Source: Mogibacterium diversum (GTDB lineage: Bacteria > Bacillota > Clostridia > Peptostreptococcales > Anaerovoracaceae). From it: a stretch of DNA of 64,000 bases. The DNA lies in the NCBI RefSeq assembly GCF_002998925.1, contig NZ_CP027228.1:620001-684000 (forward strand). The letters run 5' to 3'. The notes below the pieces were generated by a model. The model did not search any database, had not been told where the DNA came from, and worked only from the letters and a program-made list of their open reading frames with translations. A program made the position numbers and the translations under genes. Positions 41,365 through 50,475 of the stretch are shown here, piece after piece; position 1 is the first letter of the stretch, and every line of letters starts with the position of its first letter.

Positions 41365-42288
41365 TTATTTGTTTAACTTGTGCTCTATCCACCCCAATAT
41401 ATCCTTTATAACTTGTTTCTTACAAATATCATGAAGAATATCATGATAACAATCCTTATATAGTTTGTACGAAACTTCATTATGACCTTTTGCGCTAAGC
41501 ATATTCGCTATTCTCATGACCGAATTCCCGCAGTTTCCTCTTTGGTCTTCCGAACCAGCAAGTATATAGATAGGAATATCTGGTAGTCTAACTATACCGT
41601 CCTTTCCTCTCAATTGCTCAATTACACTTATCATTTCTCTATAGGCAGACGCAGTAAGCATAAATCCACAATCTTCATCGTCCACATATTTCTTTAACTC
41701 TCCTTCATCGCTGCTTATCCAGAAAAATTCATTGTAAGGGGGTGAGCCTGCCGGCTTTCCCATCTGGTACATCGTATTATGAACACTCTCAGATACGGAG
41801 TTAAAGCCCTTCCTCTTAATGTGATTATTGGCATTTAATTTAATAAAGCTTAGAGCTGCGGGAATTTCAAGATTTTCCATAGAGATTATCATTGATATAT
41901 TCCCATACTTAATCGTATATAGCTCACTAAGCATTGCTCCAAATCCAGCACCAATTATGATTCTAGGAACTGTGCCGCCAACTTCAGCTGAAACCTCGTT
42001 AAAAAGTGAATCTATATCGCCGAGCAATCCCTCGTAGGAATTTTTCTTTATCCCAAAGCAACCTTGGTGCCCCTGTTTGCTCATCCCGTGACCTATAAGA
42101 TCATTACCACATACGTAAAATCCATAGTCATTAAGCGCCACGGCTAGCTCATGATAACGCATGCTATGTTCGCTAATGTCGTGTACTATCTGAACTATAG
42201 CACGTGGGTTTACGCGTGTGTATTTAAACGAAACAACCTGTCCTTCACCGTTTGCTGCACGTCTATATATATCCCTATATTCTGCCAT
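41365..42288 (-). CDS. Alpha/beta hydrolase-fold protein, lysophospholipase/MAG-lipase like, nucleophile Ser missing
   Basis: A 307-residue protein laid out like PldB/monoacylglycerol lipases: VHDISEHSMRY near 35-45, DLIGHGMS near 63-70, the elbow near 113-117, the acid Asp248 in GSEDQRG and His282 in YHDILHD. At the elbow the sequence is GAGFG, where the family has GHSMG, so the catalytic serine is a glycine (codon GGA at 41944-41946). The acid and histidine remain. Either the protein is a non-catalytic member with a binding role or it uses another residue. No signal peptide. It is a single gene. Confidence 0.85.
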   Translation of the reverse strand: MAEYRDIYRRAANGEGQVVSFKYTRVNPRAIVQIVHDISEHSMRYHELAVALNDYGFYVCGNDLIGHGMSKQGHQGCFGIKKNSYEGLLGDIDSLFNEVSAEVGGTVPRIIIGAGFGAMLSELYTIKYGNISMIISMENLEIPAALSFIKLNANNHIKRKGFNSVSESVHNTMYQMGKPAGSPPYNEFFWISSDEGELKKYVDDEDCGFMLTASAYREMISVIEQLRGKDGIVRLPDIPIYILAGSEDQRGNCGNSVMRIANMLSAKGHNEVSYKLYKDCYHDILHDICKKQVIKDILGWIEHKLNK

Positions 42289-42394
42289 GTGTCACCTCAC
42301 AATATTATGCTTGTGTTAATTTATCCCAATAAATTTAATATTCAAATTTAATAATTATGATGATAATTCACACCCTATAATAGAGTATAGCACA

Positions 42395-42425
42395 AGAGAT
42401 AGGTGCAAATAAAACACCTATCTCT
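42395..42425 (-). terminator. Perfect hairpin downstream of clpB
   Basis: An 11-bp stem, AGAGATAGGTG with CACCTATCTCT, and a 9-base loop, lying 37 bases after the clpB stop. On the minus strand no T run follows, so it may protect or process the mRNA end rather than terminate. Confidence 0.55.
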
Positions 42426-42461
42426 ATCTATCAGTTAGTATTAACTATTGTACGCACAAGC

Positions 42462-44987
42462 TTAACGAACATCGAACTTAAGGCTATTATCAGATACTGT
42501 GATTTCTATAGTCTGACCATCAATTACTTCGTTTGAAATAATCATCTCCGCAATTTGATTCTCGATATTCTTCTGTACATACCTTTTTACAGGTCTTGCA
42601 CCAAATTCTTCGTCATATGACTCTTTAGCTATAAAGCGCCTTGCATCTTCGGAAAGTTCAAGACCTATACCGCGTTCTTCAAGCCTCTTTACGAGCGACT
42701 CAATAATTAAATCAACGATCTTTTCTATTTGCTCAATTGTGAGTGACTTAAACACGACTATATCATCTATTCTATTGAGAAACTCTGGTCTGAAGAATGT
42801 CTTAAGCTGTGATTCAGGTAGATTAGACGTCATGATAATGATTGTGTTCTTAAAATCTACCGTCCGTCCCTGGTTGTCTGTAAGTCTTCCATCATCCAGT
42901 AACTGAAGGAGTATGTTAAATACATCTGGATGAGCTTTCTCAATTTCGTCAAACAATATGACACTATAAGGTTTTCTTCTTACAGCCTCAGTTAATTGTC
43001 CACCTTCATCATATCCAACATATCCTGGAGGAGATCCGACTAGTCTTGAGACCGTATGCTTTTCCATGTACTCTGACATATCGATTCTGATTAAGTTCTT
43101 TTCAGTATCAAATAGTGTCTCTGTAAGCGCTTTTGCGAGCTCTGTCTTACCTACTCCTGTAGGTCCCAAGAATATAAATGACCCAACTGGACGATTCTCG
43201 TTCTTAAGCCCTGCACGAGCCCTTAAAATTGCCTCTGAAACGGCTTTTACACCCTCATCCTGACCGATTACCCTCTTATGAAGAATATCCTCCAGGTGGA
43301 GCAATTTTTCACGCTCAGATTCAGCTAGCTTACTTACCGGAATACCTGTCCACTCAGAGATTACTGCTTGAATTTCTTCTTCTCCAACCTCCTCACGGAG
43401 CATTCGGCTTTCATTAGCTTGTTCTGTCTTATTCTTTAAATCTTCAATTTCTTTTTCAAGAGCTGGTAGCTCACCATACTTCAGCTTTGCTAGCTTCTCT
43501 AAATCATACTCACGCTCTGCACTTTCAATCTCATGGCGGAGCTCATCTAGCTTTAGCTTTTTATTCTTAAGCTCTTGAATCATATTTTTCTCATTTGACC
43601 ATTTAGCCATGAGTTCGTCATTTTCAGTCTTAAGATTTGCTAGTTCCTCGCTGATCGCATCAAGCCTACTCTTGCTAGCCTTATCCTCTTCTTTGGAGAG
43701 CGCCTGTTTTTCAATTTCAAGCTGCATGATTTTACGAGAGATCTGGTCAAGATCTGAAGGCATACTGTCTATTTCAGTTCTAATCCTAGCAGCGGCCTCG
43801 TCCATCAGATCAATAGCTTTGTCAGGTAAATATCTGTCGCTAATATATCTGTTAGATAATGTTGCACATGCGATTAAAGCATTATCAGTGATTCTAACAC
43901 CATGATGAATCTCAAACTTTTCTTTAAGACCTCTTAAAATAGATATAGTATCCTCAACAGATGGTTCATCTACCATCACCTTTTGGAATCGTCTTTCAAG
44001 AGCTGCATCTGTCTCTATGTACTTTCTGTACTCATCAAGAGTTGTTGCCCCTATGCAGTGAAGTTCACCTCTAGCAAGCTTTGGCTTTAGAAGATTTCCT
44101 GCATCCATCGACCCTTCAGTCTTTCCAGCACCGACAATAGTATGAATCTCATCTATAAAGAGTATGATATTCCCATCTGATTTATCAATTTCATTTAGAA
44201 CCGCCTTAAGACGTTCTTCAAACTCACCTCTATACTTGGCACCGGCAATAAGCGAACCCATATCAAGAGAGAAAATGGTCTTTCCTTTAAGTCCATCTGG
44301 AACATCGCCATTTACAATACGCTGAGCAAGTCCCTCTACAACAGCAGTCTTTCCAACTCCAGGTTGTCCAATAAGTACCGGATTGTTTTTCGTCCTTCTC
44401 GATAGGATTTCAATTGCCCTTCTAATCTCGAGATCCCTGCCTATAACTGGGTCAAGCTTACCCTTTCTTGCAGCATCAACTAAATCTGTTCCATATTTAT
44501 TTAGAGCATCATACGTATCCTCTGGATTCTGACTTGTCACTCTTTGATTTCCTCTAACCATAGTCAGAGCCTTCATGAATTCGTCTTTATTAATACCATA
44601 CTTGGTCATCAATCTGCTTACTTCCTGGTTGTTAGAATCAAGAATTGCAAGATATAGATGTTCAACACTTACGTATTCATCCTTGAAGTCACTTGCTATT
44701 TTTTCGGCTTTAGTAAGCACATTGTTAAGCTCAGAACTCATATATAACTGTGCAGAGCTACCACTTACCTTAGGTAGCTTTTCAAGATCTGATTTCAAGT
44801 CAGCTTTTAAAGATTTAACATCTACATTCATTGCCTCCAAAAGCTTAGGAATCAAACCATCACTATCACTTATTATTGCATAATGAACATGTGCAATTTC
44901 TAATTGCTGGTGTCCATACGAATTAGCTATACTTTGCGCATCGAGAATGGCACCTTGCATTTTCTGTGTATATTTTTCAATATTCAT
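42462..44987 (-). CDS. clpB: ATP-dependent disaggregase ClpB
   Basis: An 841-residue Hsp100 chaperone that pulls proteins out of aggregates with DnaK. It has a Clp N domain (about 1-145), AAA+ 1 with GQPGVGKTA near 201, the coiled-coil middle domain (about 400-520) and AAA+ 2 with GPTGVGKTEL near 600. Between sensor-1 TSN and the FRPEFLNR block only a few residues (LPESQLKTF) remain. E. coli and Bacillus-type ClpB have about 22 more there, which explains the shorter length. A perfect CIRCE site precedes it, so HrcA should repress it. GGAGG precedes ATG 44987. Confidence 0.96.
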   Translation of the reverse strand: MNIEKYTQKMQGAILDAQSIANSYGHQQLEIAHVHYAIISDSDGLIPKLLEAMNVDVKSLKADLKSDLEKLPKVSGSSAQLYMSSELNNVLTKAEKIASDFKDEYVSVEHLYLAILDSNNQEVSRLMTKYGINKDEFMKALTMVRGNQRVTSQNPEDTYDALNKYGTDLVDAARKGKLDPVIGRDLEIRRAIEILSRRTKNNPVLIGQPGVGKTAVVEGLAQRIVNGDVPDGLKGKTIFSLDMGSLIAGAKYRGEFEERLKAVLNEIDKSDGNIILFIDEIHTIVGAGKTEGSMDAGNLLKPKLARGELHCIGATTLDEYRKYIETDAALERRFQKVMVDEPSVEDTISILRGLKEKFEIHHGVRITDNALIACATLSNRYISDRYLPDKAIDLMDEAAARIRTEIDSMPSDLDQISRKIMQLEIEKQALSKEEDKASKSRLDAISEELANLKTENDELMAKWSNEKNMIQELKNKKLKLDELRHEIESAEREYDLEKLAKLKYGELPALEKEIEDLKNKTEQANESRMLREEVGEEEIQAVISEWTGIPVSKLAESEREKLLHLEDILHKRVIGQDEGVKAVSEAILRARAGLKNENRPVGSFIFLGPTGVGKTELAKALTETLFDTEKNLIRIDMSEYMEKHTVSRLVGSPPGYVGYDEGGQLTEAVRRKPYSVILFDEIEKAHPDVFNILLQLLDDGRLTDNQGRTVDFKNTIIIMTSNLPESQLKTFFRPEFLNRIDDIVVFKSLTIEQIEKIVDLIIESLVKRLEERGIGLELSEDARRFIAKESYDEEFGARPVKRYVQKNIENQIAEMIISNEVIDGQTIEITVSDNSLKFDVR

Positions 44988-45047
44988 TGCCTTCCTCCTT
45001 AAATAATTACTTTATTATAAGCATCACATTTTGCTTACATTAATAAT

Positions 45048-45074
45048 TTAGCACTCGTCTGTGACGAGTGCTAA
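45048..45074. promoter_or_regulatory. CIRCE operator (HrcA binding site)
   Basis: TTAGCACTC (45048-45056), nine bases, GAGTGCTAA (45066-45074): an exact match to the CIRCE consensus, 61 bases upstream of the clpB start. HrcA binding here should repress clpB until heat shock. I could not fix the promoter elements with confidence. Confidence 0.96.
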
Positions 45075-45155
45075 TAATTAACGTGATGATTATGTGAAGA
45101 TGCGGATTTAAGCTTATTTTTTATCATACGCAGCTTTATTCTTATATACCAATGA

Positions 45156-45893
45156 TTAGGACAAGATAATACCGTTAAGTATAGCCGAATATATGCCACT
45201 AGTTAATGGATGAAGTATCTTACTTACAAGACCAAAGAGTAACATTAACAGTAAGATAATACCTCCATACTGGTACACAGTAGAGTACCAACTTGTTTTG
45301 CGTAGATTAAATAGTTCTGTAACTAATCCAAATCCATCAAGTGGAGGCACTGGAATCAGGTTAAATACCATCAGTGTTATATTGACCATTACTACATATA
45401 AAAATATTTTTGTTATGATTCCTTGAAATGAATCTTCTAGTATGGCCTCTCTGCCCCACATGTTAATAGAAAACCTAGTTATAAAAGCAAAAACTATTGC
45501 GATAATAAAATTCATAGATACGCCTGCGATAGAGACTATAAACTCATTTAGCCTAGGGTGCTTATAATATCGATTATCAATCTGAACGGGTATACCCCAT
45601 CCAAATCCACAGAATATCAGTGCTGCAAACCCAAATGGGTCAATATGTTTTACAGGATTAACAGTCAATCTTCCTTGCATCCTTGGTGTCGGATCACCAA
45701 ATGCATTAGATGCAAAAGCATGTGCAAATTCGTGAAATGATAACCCAACTATAATCCCCGGTAAGGTTAGAAGCATGTCAAAGAAGTATGTCTTTGGATT
45801 GCTTAATCCTCCATCCAGGAAATTCGTAATCAATAGTAGAATTAATATAATTCCTGGTCCAGAGCGAAGTAAATTTTTTAAATTATCTCTCAT
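45156..45893 (-). CDS. Site-2 protease (M50) family membrane metalloprotease
   Basis: A 245-residue membrane protein with about six hydrophobic segments. Zinc motif HEFAHAFASNAFGDPTP near 55-71 and the third-ligand segment FNLIPVPPLDGF near 183 fit the short, PDZ-less S2P group (YwhC-like). NPVKHIDPFG near 85 is also typical. It should cut within the membrane; the substrate is unknown. It lies 15 bases after miaB. Confidence 0.93.
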   Translation of the reverse strand: MRDNLKNLLRSGPGIILILLLITNFLDGGLSNPKTYFFDMLLTLPGIIVGLSFHEFAHAFASNAFGDPTPRMQGRLTVNPVKHIDPFGFAALIFCGFGWGIPVQIDNRYYKHPRLNEFIVSIAGVSMNFIIAIVFAFITRFSINMWGREAILEDSFQGIITKIFLYVVMVNITLMVFNLIPVPPLDGFGLVTELFNLRKTSWYSTVYQYGGIILLLMLLFGLVSKILHPLTSGIYSAILNGIILS

Positions 45894-45907
45894 ATCATCA
45901 TCCTATT

Positions 45908-47221
45908 TTATGCAAGTACTCCATCGATACTGAATGTTTTACATTCAGTAATTCTAACATCTACAAGCTGACCAGTAATATCTCTCCCTGAAGAGACATT
46001 TACGAGTTTAAACCCATCTGTCCTTCCAGAATATGATTTATCATCCTTGCGGCTGGAGCCGTCAATAAGCACCTTGACAGTTTTGTCTGAAAGTCGTTCA
46101 TTCTTCTCAAGCGAATACTTATTTACAACTTCATTTAGTCGTTCAAATCTCTCGTGCTTAATATCGTATGGTATCTGGTCTGAAAATCCAGCAGCAGGTG
46201 TCCCTTCTCGTGGCGAGTAGATAAACGTGAAAGCTGAATCGTATTTCACGTATTCTACCAACGATAATGTGTCCTCAAACTCCGCCTCTGTCTCTCCTGG
46301 GAATCCTACGATGATATCCGTAGTAATTGCAATATCTGGACATGCTGACTTAAGCTTATTTATGATATCGATATACTTCTCTCTATCGTATCGTCTATTC
46401 ATGCGTTTCAGTACTGAGCTACTACCTGATTGTACAGGTAGATGTATATGTTTACATAGTTTTTCGCATGTCCTATAACATTCTATCAGCTCATCTGATA
46501 AATCCTTAGGATTAGAAGTCATAAATCTAATTCGCTCAAGTCCTTCTATGTCATTAATCGCTCTTACAAGAGTCGGAAAAGTATTCCCCTTGTCATCAAT
46601 AAATGAATTAACATTTTGTCCAAGGAGCATAACTTCAATTGCTCCATCAGCAACCAGTTTTTTCACCTCACACACTACATCTTCAAGAGAGCGACTCTTC
46701 TCTCTTCCTCGTGTATAAGGGACTATGCAGTAAGTGCAGAAGTTGTTGCATCCATATGTTATATTAACAAGAGCCTTGTGCTTATGAAGCCTCTTTGATT
46801 CCTTTTCGTCTGGCACGATAGAATTATTTGCGGTAATAGAAAACTGTTTTTTGCCTGTTGATATTCTATCATTGAGAAGTCTAGGAAAATCACCAATAGT
46901 CTGCGTACCGAATACTACATCTACCCATGAAAAGCTCTTTTTTATCTCATCTTGAACACGTGGTTGCTGCGGCATACATCCGCAGACACACACAATTCTT
47001 GTATCCTTATTCTCATCACGTCTTTTTTTAAACTGCCCCAGCATTCCATAAAATCTCTTATCAGCATGTTCGCGAACACTGCACGTATTAAGTACTACAA
47101 CTTCTGCTTTAAAAGGGTCGTCTGCTAGAACATATCCCATACTTTCGAGCATTCCCGCGATATTCTCGGAATCATGTTCATTCATTTGACATCCGAATGT
47201 TATAATATGATATCTCTTCAT
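45908..47221 (-). CDS. miaB: tRNA-2-methylthio-N6-dimethylallyladenosine synthase MiaB
   Basis: A 437-residue radical SAM methylthiotransferase that modifies A37 of tRNAs reading UNN codons. The N-terminal UPF0004 domain has its three cysteines in TFGCQMN, NTCSVREHA and CGCMPQ. The radical SAM motif is GCNNFCTYCIVPYTRGRE near 155. A C-terminal TRAM domain (about 375-437) ends it. Length is standard. The gene is four bases downstream of the plsY-gpsA fusion, in the same direction. Confidence 0.96.
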   Translation of the reverse strand: MKRYHIITFGCQMNEHDSENIAGMLESMGYVLADDPFKAEVVVLNTCSVREHADKRFYGMLGQFKKRRDENKDTRIVCVCGCMPQQPRVQDEIKKSFSWVDVVFGTQTIGDFPRLLNDRISTGKKQFSITANNSIVPDEKESKRLHKHKALVNITYGCNNFCTYCIVPYTRGREKSRSLEDVVCEVKKLVADGAIEVMLLGQNVNSFIDDKGNTFPTLVRAINDIEGLERIRFMTSNPKDLSDELIECYRTCEKLCKHIHLPVQSGSSSVLKRMNRRYDREKYIDIINKLKSACPDIAITTDIIVGFPGETEAEFEDTLSLVEYVKYDSAFTFIYSPREGTPAAGFSDQIPYDIKHERFERLNEVVNKYSLEKNERLSDKTVKVLIDGSSRKDDKSYSGRTDGFKLVNVSSGRDITGQLVDVRITECKTFSIDGVLA

Positions 47222-47224
47222 CTA

Positions 47225-49156
47225 TTATTTGTTCTCTTGCTTCCTATCTCTATTCATGAGCATCTCGACAGCATCTCGTGGGTTTAGTTTACCATCGATT
47301 ACTTCTTTTATAGCATTCGTAATAGGCATGTCAACCTTGAGCTTTTTAGCCAATTTGCTTGCCGCTTCTACTGTATAAATTCCTTCTACAGTGGTTTTAA
47401 TTTCTGCAACTGCTTCTTCTGGTGTCATGCCGCCACCAATTAAAAGACCACATCTTCTATTTCTTGATAAATCAGAAGAACATGTTACCATTAGATCTCC
47501 GATTCCCGAAAGGCCGGAGAAAGTCTCACTGTTTGCGCCCATAGTTTCACCAAGTCTTGATATCTCGTGAATTCCTCTAGTCATGAGTGCAGCTTTGGAA
47601 TTATCACCAAAATTCATGCCATCTGTGATCCCAGTGCCCAAAGCGATTACATTTTTTAGGGCCCCGCCAAGTTCTACCCCGATTATATCGTTAGTGGTAT
47701 ATACCCTAAAGGTTTTGCTCATCATTATATTCTGAATCTCTTTAGCAGCCTTCTCATCTTCCGATGCTGCTACAACAGTGGTCGGGTAATTACGAACAAT
47801 CTCCTCCGCATGCGAAGGCCCAGAAACAGCAACATATTTATTTTTAATAAATTTCTTAGCAATTTGGGACATAGTCTTAAGAGACTTATTCTCTATTCCT
47901 TTTGCTAAGTTAACAATGATAGCATTTTTATCTATATACTTTGCATTCTTCTCGAGGAAAGCACCGAATTGCTGCGCTGGAATAGCAAATATAATTATAT
48001 CTCGCTTACCGACAGCAGTTCTAATATTAGAAGTAAACCTAATCTTGTCATAAAGCAAAGCCCCTGGTAAATACTTTTCATTTACCCTACTTTCACGCGT
48101 ATTATTTATATCTTCTTTATTACGACCATATATCGTTACACGGTGTCCGTTATGTGCTATTACATTAGCAATAGCAGTACCAAAACTTCCATTTCCAATT
48201 ACTGATACTACCCTCTTATCTTCTGTTTTTAAGTGCGGAATATCAACATCCTTATAATAATCAATTGGTTTATCTGATACCTTAATTTTAGTGTGTTCTA
48301 TAGCGGTTGCTTCACTCACAAGTTCATTATCTGAACCAATGATCATCATATCATCTTTTTCATCGTTGGCCCGTTCATCTGTACCACTATCGCTTTTCAC
48401 ATTTGTCTGTTCTTCATTATCTTCATGTTTGAGACTATTTTCAGATTCAGATGCGTTGGAAATCTTTTTATTGATAGCAGATTTTCCAGATGAATCAGAG
48501 ATATTAGCAGTATCTATTTTATTAATATTCTCTGATTCATCTAGCTGCTCTCTTAGTTTCTCTTTAATTTTTGAACCGATGCTTAATTCCTTCTCTTCAC
48601 CTTTCATCAGCCTCTTAATATTCCCACGATGAGTGAATAAGATTATAAATGTCATTATGATTGCAATCGGTAATGCTTTTGGGTAGTAATAAAGCATCAG
48701 AAACGGATATATCATCGCTGCAGTTATTGACCCAAGTGACATCTTTTTCGATGCCGCTGCTACAACAACAGCTATTAATGCTGCTGCAAACATACTAGGC
48801 CAATTTAAAGCCATAGCTGCTCCTAGAAAAGTTGCAACTCCTTTGCCTCCCTTGAATTTAAATACGACTGGATAGATATGTCCGATAACCACGGCAGCAA
48901 ATGCAAGCATTGCTCCAAGATTATTAAATCTACCCTGTGCAATATGAACTGCTATAAATCCCTTAAACACATCTATCAGCAATGTGCATATTGCTGCTTT
49001 AGTCCCCAGAACCCTTAGTACATTAGTTGTTCCGGCATTTCCACTTCCAGACTTTTTGATGTCTATTCCGTAGAATCGGCCTATTAATGTTGCTGGGGAT
49101 ATATTACCGATAAGATATGCAAAAGTTACCATGATTATAAGCGGTAAATATTTCAT
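47225..49156 (-). CDS. plsY-gpsA: Fusion of PlsY (acyl-phosphate:glycerol-3-P acyltransferase) and GpsA (glycerol-3-P dehydrogenase)
   Basis: A single 643-codon frame joins two enzymes usually encoded separately. Residues 1 to about 195 are PlsY, a multi-pass membrane acyltransferase: GSGNAGTTNVLRVLG near 37, GHIYPVVFKFKGGKGVATF near 92 and SLGSITAA near 137. An acidic Ser/Asp/Glu-rich linker (about 200-310) follows. Residues about 312-640 are GpsA, with VIGNGSFGTAIA (usual GSWGTA has Phe here), NLAKGIE, VSGPSHAEEI, ALKNVIALG with the catalytic Lys, and a C-terminal helical domain. GpsA makes the glycerol-3-phosphate that PlsY acylates, so product could pass locally. The start codon overlaps the der stop by one base. 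Confidence 0.94.
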   Translation of the reverse strand: MKYLPLIIMVTFAYLIGNISPATLIGRFYGIDIKKSGSGNAGTTNVLRVLGTKAAICTLLIDVFKGFIAVHIAQGRFNNLGAMLAFAAVVIGHIYPVVFKFKGGKGVATFLGAAMALNWPSMFAAALIAVVVAAASKKMSLGSITAAMIYPFLMLYYYPKALPIAIIMTFIILFTHRGNIKRLMKGEEKELSIGSKIKEKLREQLDESENINKIDTANISDSSGKSAINKKISNASESENSLKHEDNEEQTNVKSDSGTDERANDEKDDMMIIGSDNELVSEATAIEHTKIKVSDKPIDYYKDVDIPHLKTEDKRVVSVIGNGSFGTAIANVIAHNGHRVTIYGRNKEDINNTRESRVNEKYLPGALLYDKIRFTSNIRTAVGKRDIIIFAIPAQQFGAFLEKNAKYIDKNAIIVNLAKGIENKSLKTMSQIAKKFIKNKYVAVSGPSHAEEIVRNYPTTVVAASEDEKAAKEIQNIMMSKTFRVYTTNDIIGVELGGALKNVIALGTGITDGMNFGDNSKAALMTRGIHEISRLGETMGANSETFSGLSGIGDLMVTCSSDLSRNRRCGLLIGGGMTPEEAVAEIKTTVEGIYTVEAASKLAKKLKVDMPITNAIKEVIDGKLNPRDAVEMLMNRDRKQENK

Positions 49157-50475
49157 TACTGATCTCCCTTTTTCTCATTAAATAAGAATTTGATAGGTGT
49201 TCCTTCAAAATCATACGCTTCACGGAGCTTGTTCTCGAGGTATCTCGAATAAGAGAAGTGCATCAGCTCTCGTGAATTTATATTGAATGAAAATAGCGGT
49301 GGTCTTGAACCTATCTGGCTAGCATAATAAATCTTGAGACGTTTACCTTTATCTGAAGGTGGCTGTCTCATCATTACAGCATCTTCAATAATGCTGTTTA
49401 GCTTTCCTGTCGTTATTCTCCTAGACCTGATTTCCTCAATCTTGGAAGCCTTGTCTATAATATCAAATATTCTTTTTTTCTCTAGTACAGATGTAAATAT
49501 TATAGGTGCATATGATACGAACTGTAGATCTGCTCTGAGTGTTCGTTCATAGTCTCGCATAGTATTTGTTTCTTTTGCAACGAGATCCCACTTGTTAACC
49601 ACTATCATCAGACCCTTACCGGCTTCATGAGCAATGCCAAGAATTTTCTTATCCTGTTCAGTAAGTCCTTCCATAGCATCAATCATCATGATGCATATGT
49701 CGCATCTTTCGACAGCCGTAACGGCTCTGATAACACTGAAGTGTTCAATGGAGTCGTTTACCTTGCTCTTACGTCTGAGTCCTGCTGTGTCAATAAGTGT
49801 ATATTCCCTGTCTTTATAAGTAAATGGCGTGTCTATAGAGTCACGAGTAGTTCCAGCAATTGGCGAGACGATTACGCGCTTCTCGTTAGTGAGTGCATTT
49901 ACTAGGGAAGATTTTCCCACGTTTGGCTTTCCTATGATAGCAATTTTAGTCGATTCTTCATACCCATATATTTCATCTGGAAAGCCTGCAACTATTGCAT
50001 CTAGCAAGTCCCCGATGTTGAGCATATTGACAGAGCTGATTGCAATAGGCTCCCCTAATCCGAGTTCATAGAAATCATAAATATTATCGCCATACTTGGT
50101 TGGATTATCGACCTTATTGACTACAAGAATTATTTCCTTGCCGGTTCTACGTAAAATATCAGCAACGTCATGGTCTGCCGAAGTCAGACCTTCTTTGCCA
50201 TCTACCATAAACACAATAACATCTGCAAGTTCCATCGCAGTCACAGCCTGCTCTCTCATCTGAGAGAGGATTACATCGCTCGTATTAGCCTCGATACCAC
50301 CTGTATCGACAATAGCGAACTCCCTGCCGTTCCATTCAGTCTCTGCGTAGATTCTGTCGCGAGTAACTCCCGGGGTATCCTGAACGATGGCTTTTCTTTC
50401 TCCAATTATTCTATTAAAGAATGTAGATTTTCCTACGTTAGGTCTACCTACAACTGCGAGTATAGGTTTACTCAT
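49156..50475 (-). CDS. der: Ribosome biogenesis GTPase Der (EngA)
   Basis: A protein of about 439 residues with two tandem GTPase domains and a C-terminal KH-like domain, needed for 50S assembly. First domain: GRPNVGKSTFFN, DTPGVTRD and NKVD. Second domain: GKPNVGKSSLVN, DTAGLRRK and NKWD. The start is ATG 50475, about nine bases after AGGAGG and overlapping the last codons of ftsY by eight bases; the longer frame from 50508 lies inside ftsY and adds residues not in the family. Confidence 0.96.
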   Translation of the reverse strand: MSKPILAVVGRPNVGKSTFFNRIIGERKAIVQDTPGVTRDRIYAETEWNGREFAIVDTGGIEANTSDVILSQMREQAVTAMELADVIVFMVDGKEGLTSADHDVADILRRTGKEIILVVNKVDNPTKYGDNIYDFYELGLGEPIAISSVNMLNIGDLLDAIVAGFPDEIYGYEESTKIAIIGKPNVGKSSLVNALTNEKRVIVSPIAGTTRDSIDTPFTYKDREYTLIDTAGLRRKSKVNDSIEHFSVIRAVTAVERCDICIMMIDAMEGLTEQDKKILGIAHEAGKGLMIVVNKWDLVAKETNTMRDYERTLRADLQFVSYAPIIFTSVLEKKRIFDIIDKASKIEEIRSRRITTGKLNSIIEDAVMMRQPPSDKGKRLKIYYASQIGSRPPLFSFNINSRELMHFSYSRYLENKLREAYDFEGTPIKFLFNEKKGDQ

